DNA of 45,071 bases, taken from the NCBI GenBank assembly GCA_052148295.1, contig JBKQIP010000240.1:1-45071 (forward strand). The letters are read 5' to 3'. This document shows positions 1 to 7,422 of the stretch, piece by piece (position 1 is the first letter of the stretch; each line of letters begins with the position of its first letter). The notes beneath the pieces are model-generated. The model saw only the letters and a list, made by a program, of their open reading frames with translations. It had not been told where the DNA came from and ran no database searches. This DNA comes from Bog-473 sp052148295 (GTDB lineage: Bacteria > Actinomycetota > Acidimicrobiia > Acidimicrobiales > RAAP-2). The position numbers were made by a program, and so were the translations under genes.

Positions 1-2
1 TG

Positions 3-1163
3 GTCCCCGTCCTCTCGGCCATCTGCGCCGCCTCGGGCGCCCGCACGGCCGTCGATCTGTTCACCGGCACCACCCGCGTCGCCCAGGCCTTCAAGGCGCA
101 GGGTCTCGACGTCACCGCCCTCGACTCCGCTCGATACGCCCATGTCTTCGCCCAGTGCTACATCGCCACCGACGCGGCGGCGACCGACCTGGCGGCGCTG
201 ACCGCAGCCGTCGACCACCTCAACGAGGTCCCCGGAAAGGCGGGCTACGTCCACGACACCTTCAGCCGTCAGGCCCGGTTCTTCCAACCGTTCAACGGTG
301 CTCGGATCGATGCCGTGCGGGACGCCATTGAATCCGAGTATGCGGGGTCACCCCTCTACCCCCTCCTACTGACCAGCTTGATCGAGGCCGCGGACCGGGT
401 CGACTCGACCACCGGCGTGCAGATGGCCTACGTCAAGGAGTGGGCGCCCCGTTCGGCCCGGCCCCTCAAGCTGCGCCTACCCGAGTTGCTGGCGGGAGGC
501 GGGCGGGCCCTGCTCGGCGATGCGTTGGAGCTGGCTGCGACACTCGGGCCGTTCGACCTCGCGTATCTCGATCCTCCGTACAATCAACACCGGTACTTCA
601 CCAACTACCACGTGTGGGAGACGCTGGTCGCCTGGGACGCGCCCGAGGCCTACGGCGTGGCCCGCAAGCGTATCGATGCCCGCGACCCCTCGACCCGCAG
701 CGCCTTCAACTCCAAGCGAACCATGCCAGACGCGCTGCACCGGGTGGTGCGCAGCCTGGACTGCGAGTTGTTGGTGCTCTCGTACAATGACGAGTCGTGG
801 CTCAGCGTCGACGAGTTGGAGGCCCTCTGCAGCGAGGGGCGTGGCGCGCCCCGAGAGGTGGCCACGTTGAGCTTTGACTCGGCGCGCTATGTGGGTGCGC
901 AGATCGGCATCCACGACCCCGCCGGGCGCAAGGTCGGCACGGTGTCGCATCTGTCGAACCACGAGCTGGTCGTCATCGCCGGCGAGAGCACCCTGGTCCG
1001 CCACGTCGTCTCCACGGTGCAGGACCTCTCCACGGTGCAGGACCGCTCCACGGTGCAGGAGCTCTCCACGGTGCAGGACCGCTCCACGGTGCAGGACCTC
1101 TCCACGCTGCATGAGCCCGCCGGCGTGTCGGTCAGCGAGCTGATGGCAGATCGGCTTCAATAG
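3..1163 (+). CDS. D12-class adenine-specific DNA methyltransferase, 5' end outside window
   Basis: Transfers a methyl group from S-adenosylmethionine to N6 of adenine in DNA. The frame is open from base 3, so the start lies upstream of the window. The SAM-binding motif I (DLFTGTTRVAQAF) is at about 54-92 and the catalytic DPPY motif at 570-581, in the order motif I then DPPY that D12 enzymes show. The C-terminus carries a six-residue repeat (STVQDL/STVQDR) encoded by a tandem 18-bp repeat at 1011-1118, beyond the catalytic domain. No restriction endonuclease gene is visible next to it, so it could be an orphan methylase or have its partner upstream. The PPK2 gene follows after 5 bases. Family call is firm; target sequence is unknown. 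Confidence 0.85.
   Translation, partial: VPVLSAICAASGARTAVDLFTGTTRVAQAFKAQGLDVTALDSARYAHVFAQCYIATDAAATDLAALTAAVDHLNEVPGKAGYVHDTFSRQARFFQPFNGARIDAVRDAIESEYAGSPLYPLLLTSLIEAADRVDSTTGVQMAYVKEWAPRSARPLKLRLPELLAGGGRALLGDALELAATLGPFDLAYLDPPYNQHRYFTNYHVWETLVAWDAPEAYGVARKRIDARDPSTRSAFNSKRTMPDALHRVVRSLDCELLVLSYNDESWLSVDELEALCSEGRGAPREVATLSFDSARYVGAQIGIHDPAGRKVGTVSHLSNHELVVIAGESTLVRHVVSTVQDLSTVQDRSTVQELSTVQDRSTVQDLSTLHEPAGVSVSELMADRLQ
1011..1118. repeat. 18-bp tandem repeat, six copies, inside methylase gene
   Basis: Unit TCCACGGTGCAGGACCTC at 1011, 1029, 1047, 1065 and 1083, plus a diverged copy at 1101-1118. The unit length is a multiple of three, so the frame is kept and the protein gains a six-residue repeat per copy. 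Confidence 0.95.
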
Positions 1164-1168
1164 GCGCC

Positions 1169-2062
1169 GTGACCAAGCACGTCGCACGGTTGGAGGACGT
1201 GGACCTCACGGCACGCCTCTCGAGGGATGAGGAGGAGAAGCGCCTGCGCGAGGCCCAGCTCCGGTTGTTGCACCTGCGCCTCATCATTGGCGGCCAGCTG
1301 ACCGGAGGGGAGCTGGGACCGCCGGTCTGCATCGTGTTCGAGGGCTGGGATGCCGCCGGCAAGGGTGGCGCCATCCGTCGGTTGTGCGAACCACTCGATC
1401 CGCGTCACTACCACATCGCCGCCTTTGCCGCCCCCACCCACGACGAGCTGCGCCACCACTTTCTGTGGCGCTTCTGGCCCCCCCTGCCCGGCTGGGGCGG
1501 CATGACGATCTTCGACCGCAGTTGGTACGGTCGAGTGTTGGTCGAGCGAATCGAGAACCTGTGCACCGAAGAGCAGTGGCGCCGGGCCTACGACGAGATC
1601 AACGATTTCGAACACAGCCTGGCCGAAGAAGGCATGATCGTGATCAAGCTGTGGCTGCACCTCTCCCACGAGGAGCAGCTGCGTCGCTTCGAGCGTCGAC
1701 GCGACGACCCGCTCAAGTCGTGGAAGCTCACGGACGAGGACAGGCGCAACCGGGAAAAGCGCCCGCAGTACACCGTGGCGGTGAACGACATGCTGCGCCT
1801 CACCGACGGACCGTTGGCCCCCTGGGACGTCATCTCCTCGGAGCACAAACGCCACGGGCGGGTCGAGGTGATCGAGACGGTGATCGGACGCATGGAAGCC
1901 GGTCTGGCCCGCCAGGGGATCACGGTCCCGCCGTCCGACGACGAAGAGGAGCACCAAAGGGAGCTGGCCCTGGCGGCGGACGATGCGGACTCCAGCGTCG
2001 ACAGTGCCACGCCGGAAGACTCCCTCGTGGCTGACGCCCCATCTGCCAGGGTGGACGCATGA
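1169..2062 (+). CDS. PPK2-family polyphosphate kinase
   Basis: Phosphotransferase of the PPK2 family, which moves phosphate between polyphosphate and nucleotides (ADP/GDP or AMP, depending on class). The 297-residue protein has the PPK2 Walker A loop GWDAAGKGG at about residues 59-67 and the Walker B-type segment TIFDRSWYGRV at about 113-123, followed by the lid region with RRDDPLKSWKL. Length fits a single-domain PPK2. Starts at GTG 1169, five bases after the methylase stop, so it is probably co-transcribed; the last four bases overlap the next start (ATGA). Some members of this family are annotated as UDP-galactose-lipid carrier transferases, a label I would not use. Whether it makes NTP/NDP or polyP cannot be read from sequence. 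Confidence 0.88.
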   Translation: MTKHVARLEDVDLTARLSRDEEEKRLREAQLRLLHLRLIIGGQLTGGELGPPVCIVFEGWDAAGKGGAIRRLCEPLDPRHYHIAAFAAPTHDELRHHFLWRFWPPLPGWGGMTIFDRSWYGRVLVERIENLCTEEQWRRAYDEINDFEHSLAEEGMIVIKLWLHLSHEEQLRRFERRRDDPLKSWKLTDEDRRNREKRPQYTVAVNDMLRLTDGPLAPWDVISSEHKRHGRVEVIETVIGRMEAGLARQGITVPPSDDEEEHQRELALAADDADSSVDSATPEDSLVADAPSARVDA

Positions 2063-3171
2063 GGGCCGTCTCGAACCACCCCGCCTCGACCCACCCCGCC
2101 GCCGTCGACCCCGCCGACGACCCCGCCGTCGACCCCGCCGTCGACCCCGCCGACGACCCCGCCCCCTCGACGAGCCCCGCGGCCTCCACCGGACCCGGCC
2201 CCATCCGCTACGGCATCACGGTCCCCTTCGATGGCATCCCCCTGCACGCCCACCGCGAGTGGTTCGCCACCTTGCACCGGCTGGGCTACACCGACGTCTG
2301 GTCGGCCGAGATCGACGGGTCCGACGGGTTCACTCCGCTGGCGCTGGCCGCCGCCTGGGAGCCGCGGCTCAAACTCGGCGTGGCCATCACCCCGGCCTAT
2401 ACACGCGGGCCTGCGCTCATAGCCCAGAGCGTCGCTGCCCTGGCCGACGCCGCGCCCGGCCAGTTCGCCTTCGGCCTCGGCGCCTCGTCGGAGGTGATTG
2501 TGGCCGGCTGGAACGGGTTGGCCTTCGAGAACCAATACCGCCGGGTCCGCGACGTCCTGCGGTTCCTCCGGCTGGCCCTCACGGGCGAGAAGGTCACCGA
2601 GACCTACGACACCTTCTCGGTGCGGGGCTTCCGCTTGGCCCGGCTGCCCGAGCAGCTGCCCGATCTCTACCTGGCCGCGCTGCGCCCCGGCATGCTCCAC
2701 CTGGCCGGCAAGGAGGCCGACGGCGCCATCCTGAACTGGCTGAGCGCCGACGACGTGACCAAGGCGGTGGCCGAGGTGCAGAAGGGGGGCGGCTCGGGTA
2801 GCCAGATCGTGGCCCGGATCTTCGTGATTCCCCACGAGGATCCCGACGTGGCCCGCGCCATCGGTCGCCGCATGATCACCGCCTATCTCAACGTCGAGGC
2901 CTACGCCGAGTTCCACCGTTGGCTGGGCCGGGGCCCCGCCCTCCAGCCCATGTGGGACGCCTGGGCCGGAGGAGACCGCAAGGCTGCGCTGGCCGCCATC
3001 CCCAACGAAGTGGTCGACGCGCTGGTCGTACACGGATCGACCAAGGCCTGCCGGGCCCACATCCAGCGCTACGTCGACAACGGCGTCACCATTCCCGCGC
3101 TGGCCGTCGTCCCCTTCGGTGTCGACCTGTCCGAGGTCGTGGCCGGGCTCTCCCCGGCCTCGGACTCGTGA
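2059..3171 (+). CDS. LLM-class (luciferase-like) F420-dependent oxidoreductase
   Basis: TIM-barrel oxidoreductase of the luciferase-like monooxygenase superfamily, 370 residues; related actinobacterial proteins use coenzyme F420. The fold shows in YGITVPFDGIPL, GYTDVWSAE, LKLGVAITPAYTRGP and FAFGLGASSEVIVAGWNG. The first ~50 residues are an Ala/Pro/Asp low-complexity leader produced by a 12-bp tandem repeat (2104-2163), not part of the usual fold, so the true start could be an internal one nearer residue 52. The ATG at 2059 overlaps the PPK2 stop by four bases, which favours it and translational coupling. Substrate unknown. Confidence 0.85.
   Translation: MRAVSNHPASTHPAAVDPADDPAVDPAVDPADDPAPSTSPAASTGPGPIRYGITVPFDGIPLHAHREWFATLHRLGYTDVWSAEIDGSDGFTPLALAAAWEPRLKLGVAITPAYTRGPALIAQSVAALADAAPGQFAFGLGASSEVIVAGWNGLAFENQYRRVRDVLRFLRLALTGEKVTETYDTFSVRGFRLARLPEQLPDLYLAALRPGMLHLAGKEADGAILNWLSADDVTKAVAEVQKGGGSGSQIVARIFVIPHEDPDVARAIGRRMITAYLNVEAYAEFHRWLGRGPALQPMWDAWAGGDRKAALAAIPNEVVDALVVHGSTKACRAHIQRYVDNGVTIPALAVVPFGVDLSEVVAGLSPASDS
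2104..2163. repeat. 12-bp tandem repeat, five copies, in LLM gene N-terminus
   Basis: Units GTCGACCCCGCC / GACGACCCCGCC at 2104, 2116, 2128, 2140 and 2152. Encodes the VDPA/DDPA repeats of the leader of the oxidoreductase. Confidence 0.9.
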
Positions 3172-3186
3172 TCGACATCCGCTGGT

Positions 3187-3328
3187 GACGGCTGATGGTG
3201 ATCGACGGCTGATGGTGATCGACGGCTGATGGTGATCGACGGCTGACGGTGATCGACGGCTGATGGTGAAAGACGGCTGAATGTTGACGGCTGATGGTGA
3301 ACGACGGATGACGGTGATCGACGCCTGA
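3187..3328. repeat. 17-bp intergenic tandem repeat, about eight copies, ending on the amidase start codon
   Basis: Unit GACGGCTGATGGTGATC at 3187, 3204, 3221, 3238, 3255, (shortened) 3272, 3286 and 3303; the final partial copy at 3320 (GACGCCTGATGG) contains the ATG of the amidase. It fills almost the whole gap between the two genes. Unit length is not a multiple of three. Confidence 0.92.
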
Positions 3329-4737
3329 TGGACTTCCGCACCACCTCCGTCGCCGACTTGGCCCGCTCCGTCCGCAGCGGCGCCATCGCCGCCCGGGAGG
3401 TCACGCTGGCCGCCCTCGAGCGTATCGAGGCGCTGGACCCGATCTACCGCGCCTTCGTGGCCACCGACGGGGAGCGGGCACTGGCGGAAGCCGCCGCGGT
3501 GGATGAGGTGATCGCCTCGGGCGGCGATCCCGGACCACTGGCCGGAGTCCCGCTGGCCGTCAAGGACACCCAGGACGCCATCGGGTACCCGACCACGTAC
3601 GGCTCGCCCCTGCTGGCCGGCGCGGCGCCGGCCGCCTCGGACATCCCCTTCGTGGCCCGGTTGCGGGGCGCCGGGTGCGTGGTGGTGGGCAAGACCAACA
3701 CCCCGGAGTTCGCCTGGTCGGCCAACACGACCAACGCCCTCTTCGGTCACACGGCCAACCCCTTCCATCCCGAGCACGGCCCCGGGGGCTCATCGGGCGG
3801 GGCCGCCGCCGCCCTGGCCGCCGGCATGGTGCCGCTGGCCACCGGGTCCGACGGCGGTGGGTCCATCCGCATCCCCTCGGCCTGCTGCGGGCTCTCGGGC
3901 ATGAAGCCGTCACTGGGCCGGGTCCCCGGTGGCGGCTCTGACCCCCCGGGGTGGCTCGACCTCTCCACCAACGGGCCCATGGCCCGGAACATCACCGACA
4001 TCGTCACCGCGCTCGAGGTGGCCGTCGGTCCCGATCCGACCGACCTGCGCGCACTGCCACGCCCTGAGGCATCGTGGTTGGCCGCTCTCGAGGATCCTCA
4101 CGTGCCGGTCCGGGTGGCCTGGGCCCCGACCCTCGGGTATGCCGAGGTCGACCGGGAGGTCCTCACCAGCTGTGAGCGGGCCGTCGCCGTCCTCGAATCG
4201 CTCGGCGCCGACGTCACCACCCTGGACACCGTCTTCGGGCACGACCCCGTCGGCGACTGGCTGACCCTGGTGGGTGTCTGCCAGCTGCGCACCATGCGCC
4301 CCTTCTTCGACTCTCCGAGGTGGCACGAGGTCGACCCCGTGTTGCAAGCCATCGTCGAGGGGGCGCGCTCCACCACCGGGGAGCAGGTGGTGCAGGTCTT
4401 CGACCGCTGCCACGAAATGAACCTGGCGCTGGTCGACGTGTTCCACGAGGTGCGGATCCTGGTCACGCCCACCTGTTCGGGGGCGGCGCCGCGGCTGGGG
4501 CCCACTGCCGAGAGCCACGTCAACGGCGTTCCGACGCCGAATTGGGTGCAGTTCACTTATCCGTTCAACATGACCCGCTCACCGGCCGCCACCGTGTGCG
4601 CCGGCCTCACCGACGCCGGACTGCCCATCGGACTCCAGCTGATCGGCCCTCAGCACGGCGATCTGGTGGTCTTGCGGACCGCTGCGGCGCTGGAGGCGGC
4701 GCTCGATCTCGACGTGCTCGCCCCGGTCCCGGGATGA
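3328..4737 (+). CDS. Amidase-signature family amidase
   Basis: Hydrolyses carboxamides; the same family includes GatA. The 469-residue length is typical. The Ser-cisSer-Lys triad is visible: Lys79 in PLAVKDT, cis-Ser in GGSSGG (residues 153-158) and nucleophile Ser179 in GSDGGGSIRIP. It is unlikely to be GatA of the tRNA amidotransferase because no gatB or gatC is nearby. The ATG at 3328 lies inside the last unit of the upstream 17-bp repeat, and no good Shine-Dalgarno sequence is seen, so how it is initiated is unclear. Converges on the acyl-CoA dehydrogenase at 4775-6076 with a 37-base gap. Substrate unknown. Confidence 0.9.
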   Translation: MDFRTTSVADLARSVRSGAIAAREVTLAALERIEALDPIYRAFVATDGERALAEAAAVDEVIASGGDPGPLAGVPLAVKDTQDAIGYPTTYGSPLLAGAAPAASDIPFVARLRGAGCVVVGKTNTPEFAWSANTTNALFGHTANPFHPEHGPGGSSGGAAAALAAGMVPLATGSDGGGSIRIPSACCGLSGMKPSLGRVPGGGSDPPGWLDLSTNGPMARNITDIVTALEVAVGPDPTDLRALPRPEASWLAALEDPHVPVRVAWAPTLGYAEVDREVLTSCERAVAVLESLGADVTTLDTVFGHDPVGDWLTLVGVCQLRTMRPFFDSPRWHEVDPVLQAIVEGARSTTGEQVVQVFDRCHEMNLALVDVFHEVRILVTPTCSGAAPRLGPTAESHVNGVPTPNWVQFTYPFNMTRSPAATVCAGLTDAGLPIGLQLIGPQHGDLVVLRTAAALEAALDLDVLAPVPG

Positions 4738-4774
4738 CCCAGGCGGAGTATGGGTGGAGTAACCAGTCGGTGCG

Positions 4775-6076
4775 CTAGGCGTCGGCCGTCAGGGTCTCGA
4801 GGAGGTCGGCGAAGCGCCGCTGCGCCTCGGCCCGCCTGGTCGGGATGTGCTCGGTCGGCACTTCGGTGGCGGTGTAGCCCTTGAGGATGCGCCGGGCCAC
4901 CGTTTGGCGATGCACCTCGTCGGGACCGTCGTCGAGACGGGCGGCCCGGGCGGCCCGGTACATCGACTCCAGCGGGAGATCACAGGAGTATCCCAGTGAC
5001 CCGTGCACCTGCAGGGCCCGATCGATGACGTTGTAGAGCACGGACGCGCCGAAGTACTTGATCATGGCGATCTCCACCCGTGCCGCCGCCTGGCCCTCCT
5101 GGTCCATCTTCCAGGCCGCATGCAGTGTCATGAGCCGCGCCGCCTGCATCTCGGCCAGCGAGTCGGCCACCCAATTCTGGATGGTCTGCTTCTCGGCCAG
5201 GACCGACCCGTGGGCGTAACGCGACACGGCGCGCTCGCACAACATGTCAAAGGCCCGGCGCGACTGTCCCAGCCAGCGCATGCAGTGGTGGATGCGGCCC
5301 GGACCGAGCCGCTGCTGGGCCAGCTGGAAGCCGTCACCCTCCCGCCCCACCAGGTTGCCGACCGGGACCCGCACGTCCCGGTACACGATCTCGGCGTGAT
5401 TGCCGAAGCGGCCATAGGGGGTGTGGGGATCCTCCATGGTGGAGACGTCGCGCACGACGTCGACCCCGGGAGAGTCGACGGGCACGATGAGCATGGAGGA
5501 GCCCTGGTAGGGGTGAATGTCCGGATTGGTCACCGCCATGACGATCAGGAAGTCGGCCACCGATCCATTGCTGGTGAACCACTTGTGCCCGTTGAGCACG
5601 TACTCGTCGCCGTCCCGGACGGCCGACGTGGTGAGCAGCGTGGGGTCGGAGCCGGCCGTGTGGGGTTCGGTCATGGAGAAGGCGCTGCGGAGCTCACCGT
5701 CCAGCAGGGGTTGCAACCAGCGACGCCGCTGCTCCTCGTCCCCCGACGTCTCGATCCCGACCGCCAGGAGCTCGGCGTTGCCCGAGTCGGGCGCATTGTT
5801 CCCGAACACCACCGGTGCCAACGGCGACTGCCCCAGGATCTCGTGCATGAGGCCCAGCCTCACCTGGCCGAACCCCATCCCGCCCAGCTCGGCGGGCAGG
5901 TGAGCCGCCCAGAGGCCCTGAGACTTGACCTGGTCCTGCAAGGGGCGGATCACCGCCCGAACCTGGTCGTACGTCAGGTCCAACGTCTCCAGCGGAAAGA
6001 CCTCCTCGCGCACGAACGAGCGCATCCAGGTCAGCTTCTCGTCAAACTCGGGCTCGGTCGAGAAATCCCAGGCCAT
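4775..6076 (-). CDS. Acyl-CoA dehydrogenase (ACAD10/11-like)
   Basis: FAD-dependent alpha,beta-dehydrogenation of an acyl-CoA. The 433-residue protein has the family segments FSMTEPHTAGSDPT, VLNGHKWFTSNGS, the C-terminal helix bundle with ALQVHGSLGYS and the DGPDEVHRQTVARRIL tail that marks the ACAD10/11-like group. The start at 6076 (MAWDF) is preceded by a strong Shine-Dalgarno sequence (CAGGAGGAAGAGC-ATG), so the longer upstream reading frame is not used. Divergent from bioB across about 75 bases that contain a 17-base palindrome. No steroid-type regulatory palindrome is seen here, so it is probably outside the sterol regulon. Acyl substrate unknown. Confidence 0.9.
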   Translation of the reverse strand: MAWDFSTEPEFDEKLTWMRSFVREEVFPLETLDLTYDQVRAVIRPLQDQVKSQGLWAAHLPAELGGMGFGQVRLGLMHEILGQSPLAPVVFGNNAPDSGNAELLAVGIETSGDEEQRRRWLQPLLDGELRSAFSMTEPHTAGSDPTLLTTSAVRDGDEYVLNGHKWFTSNGSVADFLIVMAVTNPDIHPYQGSSMLIVPVDSPGVDVVRDVSTMEDPHTPYGRFGNHAEIVYRDVRVPVGNLVGREGDGFQLAQQRLGPGRIHHCMRWLGQSRRAFDMLCERAVSRYAHGSVLAEKQTIQNWVADSLAEMQAARLMTLHAAWKMDQEGQAAARVEIAMIKYFGASVLYNVIDRALQVHGSLGYSCDLPLESMYRAARAARLDDGPDEVHRQTVARRILKGYTATEVPTEHIPTRRAEAQRRFADLLETLTADA

Positions 6077-6107
6077 GCTCTTCCTCCTGCGTGCGGATTC
6101 GGTGGGC

Positions 6108-6124
6108 GCTCCGGCTACCGGAGC
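6108..6124. promoter_or_regulatory. Palindrome between divergent acyl-CoA dehydrogenase and bioB, possible operator
   Basis: GCTCCGG-CTA-CCGGAGC is a perfect 7-bp inverted repeat with a 3-base centre. With one bulged base the arms extend outwards (TGGGC ... GACCCA). It sits 15 bases before the predicted bioB -10. It does not resemble the BioQ or BirA operators I know, so any link to biotin control is only positional. Confidence 0.35.
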
Positions 6125-6139
6125 GACCCACCCTGCCAC

Positions 6140-6145
6140 TACCGT
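6140..6145 (+). promoter_or_regulatory. Predicted -10 box for leaderless bioB transcript
   Basis: TACCGT, seven bases before the GTG at 6153; fits the TAnnnT -10 of actinobacterial leaderless promoters. No clear -35 is needed or seen. Confidence 0.45.
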
Positions 6146-6152
6146 GTGCCCC

Positions 6153-7241
6153 GTGCCCAACGACCTGCACACGACCCCCGTCTCGTTCCGTCCTTCGGGA
6201 CCTTCGGGATCACCGCCCCCTCGGCAGGGACCGCTCACCGGGGACGAGCGGGCGACCATCGCCACGGCCGAGCGCGCCCTGCTCGACCAGCGCCGCCTCC
6301 TCAACGGTGCCGAGCTCACCGCGCTGAGCCGACTGCCCGACGGCGCCGTCATCGCGCTGGCATCGCTGGCCCATCAGGTCCGTCTCGCCTGGTGCGGCCC
6401 CGAAGTCGAGATCGAAGGCATCCTTTCGGCGAAGACCGGGGGCTGCCCCGAGGACTGTCATTTCTGCTCTCAGTCCTCCCGCTTCGACACCCCGGTCAAG
6501 GGGACTCCGTTCCTCGATCCCGCCGAAGTCCTGGCCGCCGCCCGCGAGACCGCTGCTCTTGGCGCGTCAGAGTTCTGCATCGTCCTGGCGGTGCGCGGCC
6601 CGGACGAGCGGACGTTGCGCCGGATTCTCGAACTGGTCCCGCTCGTGCGCGACGAGACCGGGTTGAACGTCGCCGTCAGCGCCGGCATCCTGACCGCCGA
6701 GCAGGCCAGACGACTGGCCGAGGGAGGGGTCCACCGTTACAACCACAACGTTGAGACCGCCCGCTCCTTCTTTCCCTCCATCGTCACCACCCACACCTGG
6801 GACGAACGGGCCGAAACGTGCCGCTTGGTCCGTGACAACGGTATGGAGCTCTGCTGCGGCGCCCTCGTGGGCATGGGTGAGTCCGACGCCCAGCGGATCG
6901 AGCTCCTCCTCCAGCTCCAGGAGCTCGAGCCGACCGAGGTCCCCGTCAATTTTCTCAACCCTCGCCCCGGCACTCCCCTCGGCGATCGACCAATCGTGGA
7001 CGCCTGGGAGGCGATTCGCTGGATCGCTCTCTTCCGCCTGGCCCTCCCCTCGGTCATCCTGCGTTACGCCGGGGGGCGGGAGGTCACCCTCCGCGACCTT
7101 CAGGCCATCGGCATGACGGCCGGCATCAACGCCCTGATCGTGGGCAACTACCTCACGACGCTCGGCCGCTCCTCGCAGGAGGATCTACAGATGCTGCAAG
7201 ACCTGCGTATGCCCATCGGAGCCCTCACCGCCGCCATTTAG
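6153..7241 (+). CDS. bioB: Biotin synthase BioB
   Basis: Radical SAM enzyme that inserts sulfur into dethiobiotin, the last step of biotin synthesis. With the GTG at 6153 the protein has 362 residues. The CxxxCxxC cluster ligands are Cys98, Cys102 and Cys105 (GGCPEDCHFCSQSS); other hallmarks are EGILSAKTGG, RYNHNVETARSFF and the C-terminal NALIVGNYLTTLGR. A GTG at 6144 is an alternative, but a TAnnnT box seven bases before 6153 suggests a leaderless start there. The stop codon is directly followed by the GTG of the BsaP-like gene, so the two should be co-transcribed. The other biotin genes are on the opposite strand at 8961-12655. Confidence 0.96.
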   Translation: MPNDLHTTPVSFRPSGPSGSPPPRQGPLTGDERATIATAERALLDQRRLLNGAELTALSRLPDGAVIALASLAHQVRLAWCGPEVEIEGILSAKTGGCPEDCHFCSQSSRFDTPVKGTPFLDPAEVLAAARETAALGASEFCIVLAVRGPDERTLRRILELVPLVRDETGLNVAVSAGILTAEQARRLAEGGVHRYNHNVETARSFFPSIVTTHTWDERAETCRLVRDNGMELCCGALVGMGESDAQRIELLLQLQELEPTEVPVNFLNPRPGTPLGDRPIVDAWEAIRWIALFRLALPSVILRYAGGREVTLRDLQAIGMTAGINALIVGNYLTTLGRSSQEDLQMLQDLRMPIGALTAAI

Positions 7242-7418
7242 GTGCCCGACCCCTTCTGCACCGGCTGCGGACGGGCGCAGGCCGCTTGTCCGGGCTGCGG
7301 ACGCGACCTCGACCCCCCTCGATACTGCCCTCAGTGCGGCCGGCGCATGGCGGTGACGGTCAGCCCGACAGGTTGGGTGGCGCAGTGCCGGGACCACGAC
7401 GAGCTGCGTTCCGGCTAG
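7242..7418 (+). CDS. bsaP: Probable biotin synthase auxiliary protein BsaP (small zinc-ribbon protein)
   Basis: A 58-residue protein whose GTG begins on the base after the bioB stop. It is Cys-rich: FCTGCGRAQ, ACPGCGRDL and YCPQCGRRM give three CxxC knuckles at about residues 5-8, 15-18 and 28-31, followed by MAVTVSPTGWVAQCRDHDEL. The half RYCPQCGRRM..V.VSP.GW.A.C..H matches my recollection of the mycobacterial protein Rv1590, which lies directly after bioB and was shown to be needed for biotin synthase activity (BsaP). Position and motif together support this; the extra N-terminal knuckle may be a variation. It is the only small gene in the operon. Identity is inferred, not aligned. Confidence 0.75.
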   Translation: MPDPFCTGCGRAQAACPGCGRDLDPPRYCPQCGRRMAVTVSPTGWVAQCRDHDELRSG

Positions 7419-7422
7419 ATCC

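Noticed and set aside
1588..3777. A long open frame on the minus strand of over 700 codons
   Set aside because: It runs opposite to well-recognised PPK2, oxidoreductase and amidase genes, has no family motif, and is rich in low-complexity sequence. It is a G+C artefact, as are many similar frames across the window.
3328..4737. Amidase as GatA of a tRNA-dependent amidotransferase
   Set aside because: No gatB or gatC is adjacent, and the sequence around the triad looks like a generic amidase-signature hydrolase.
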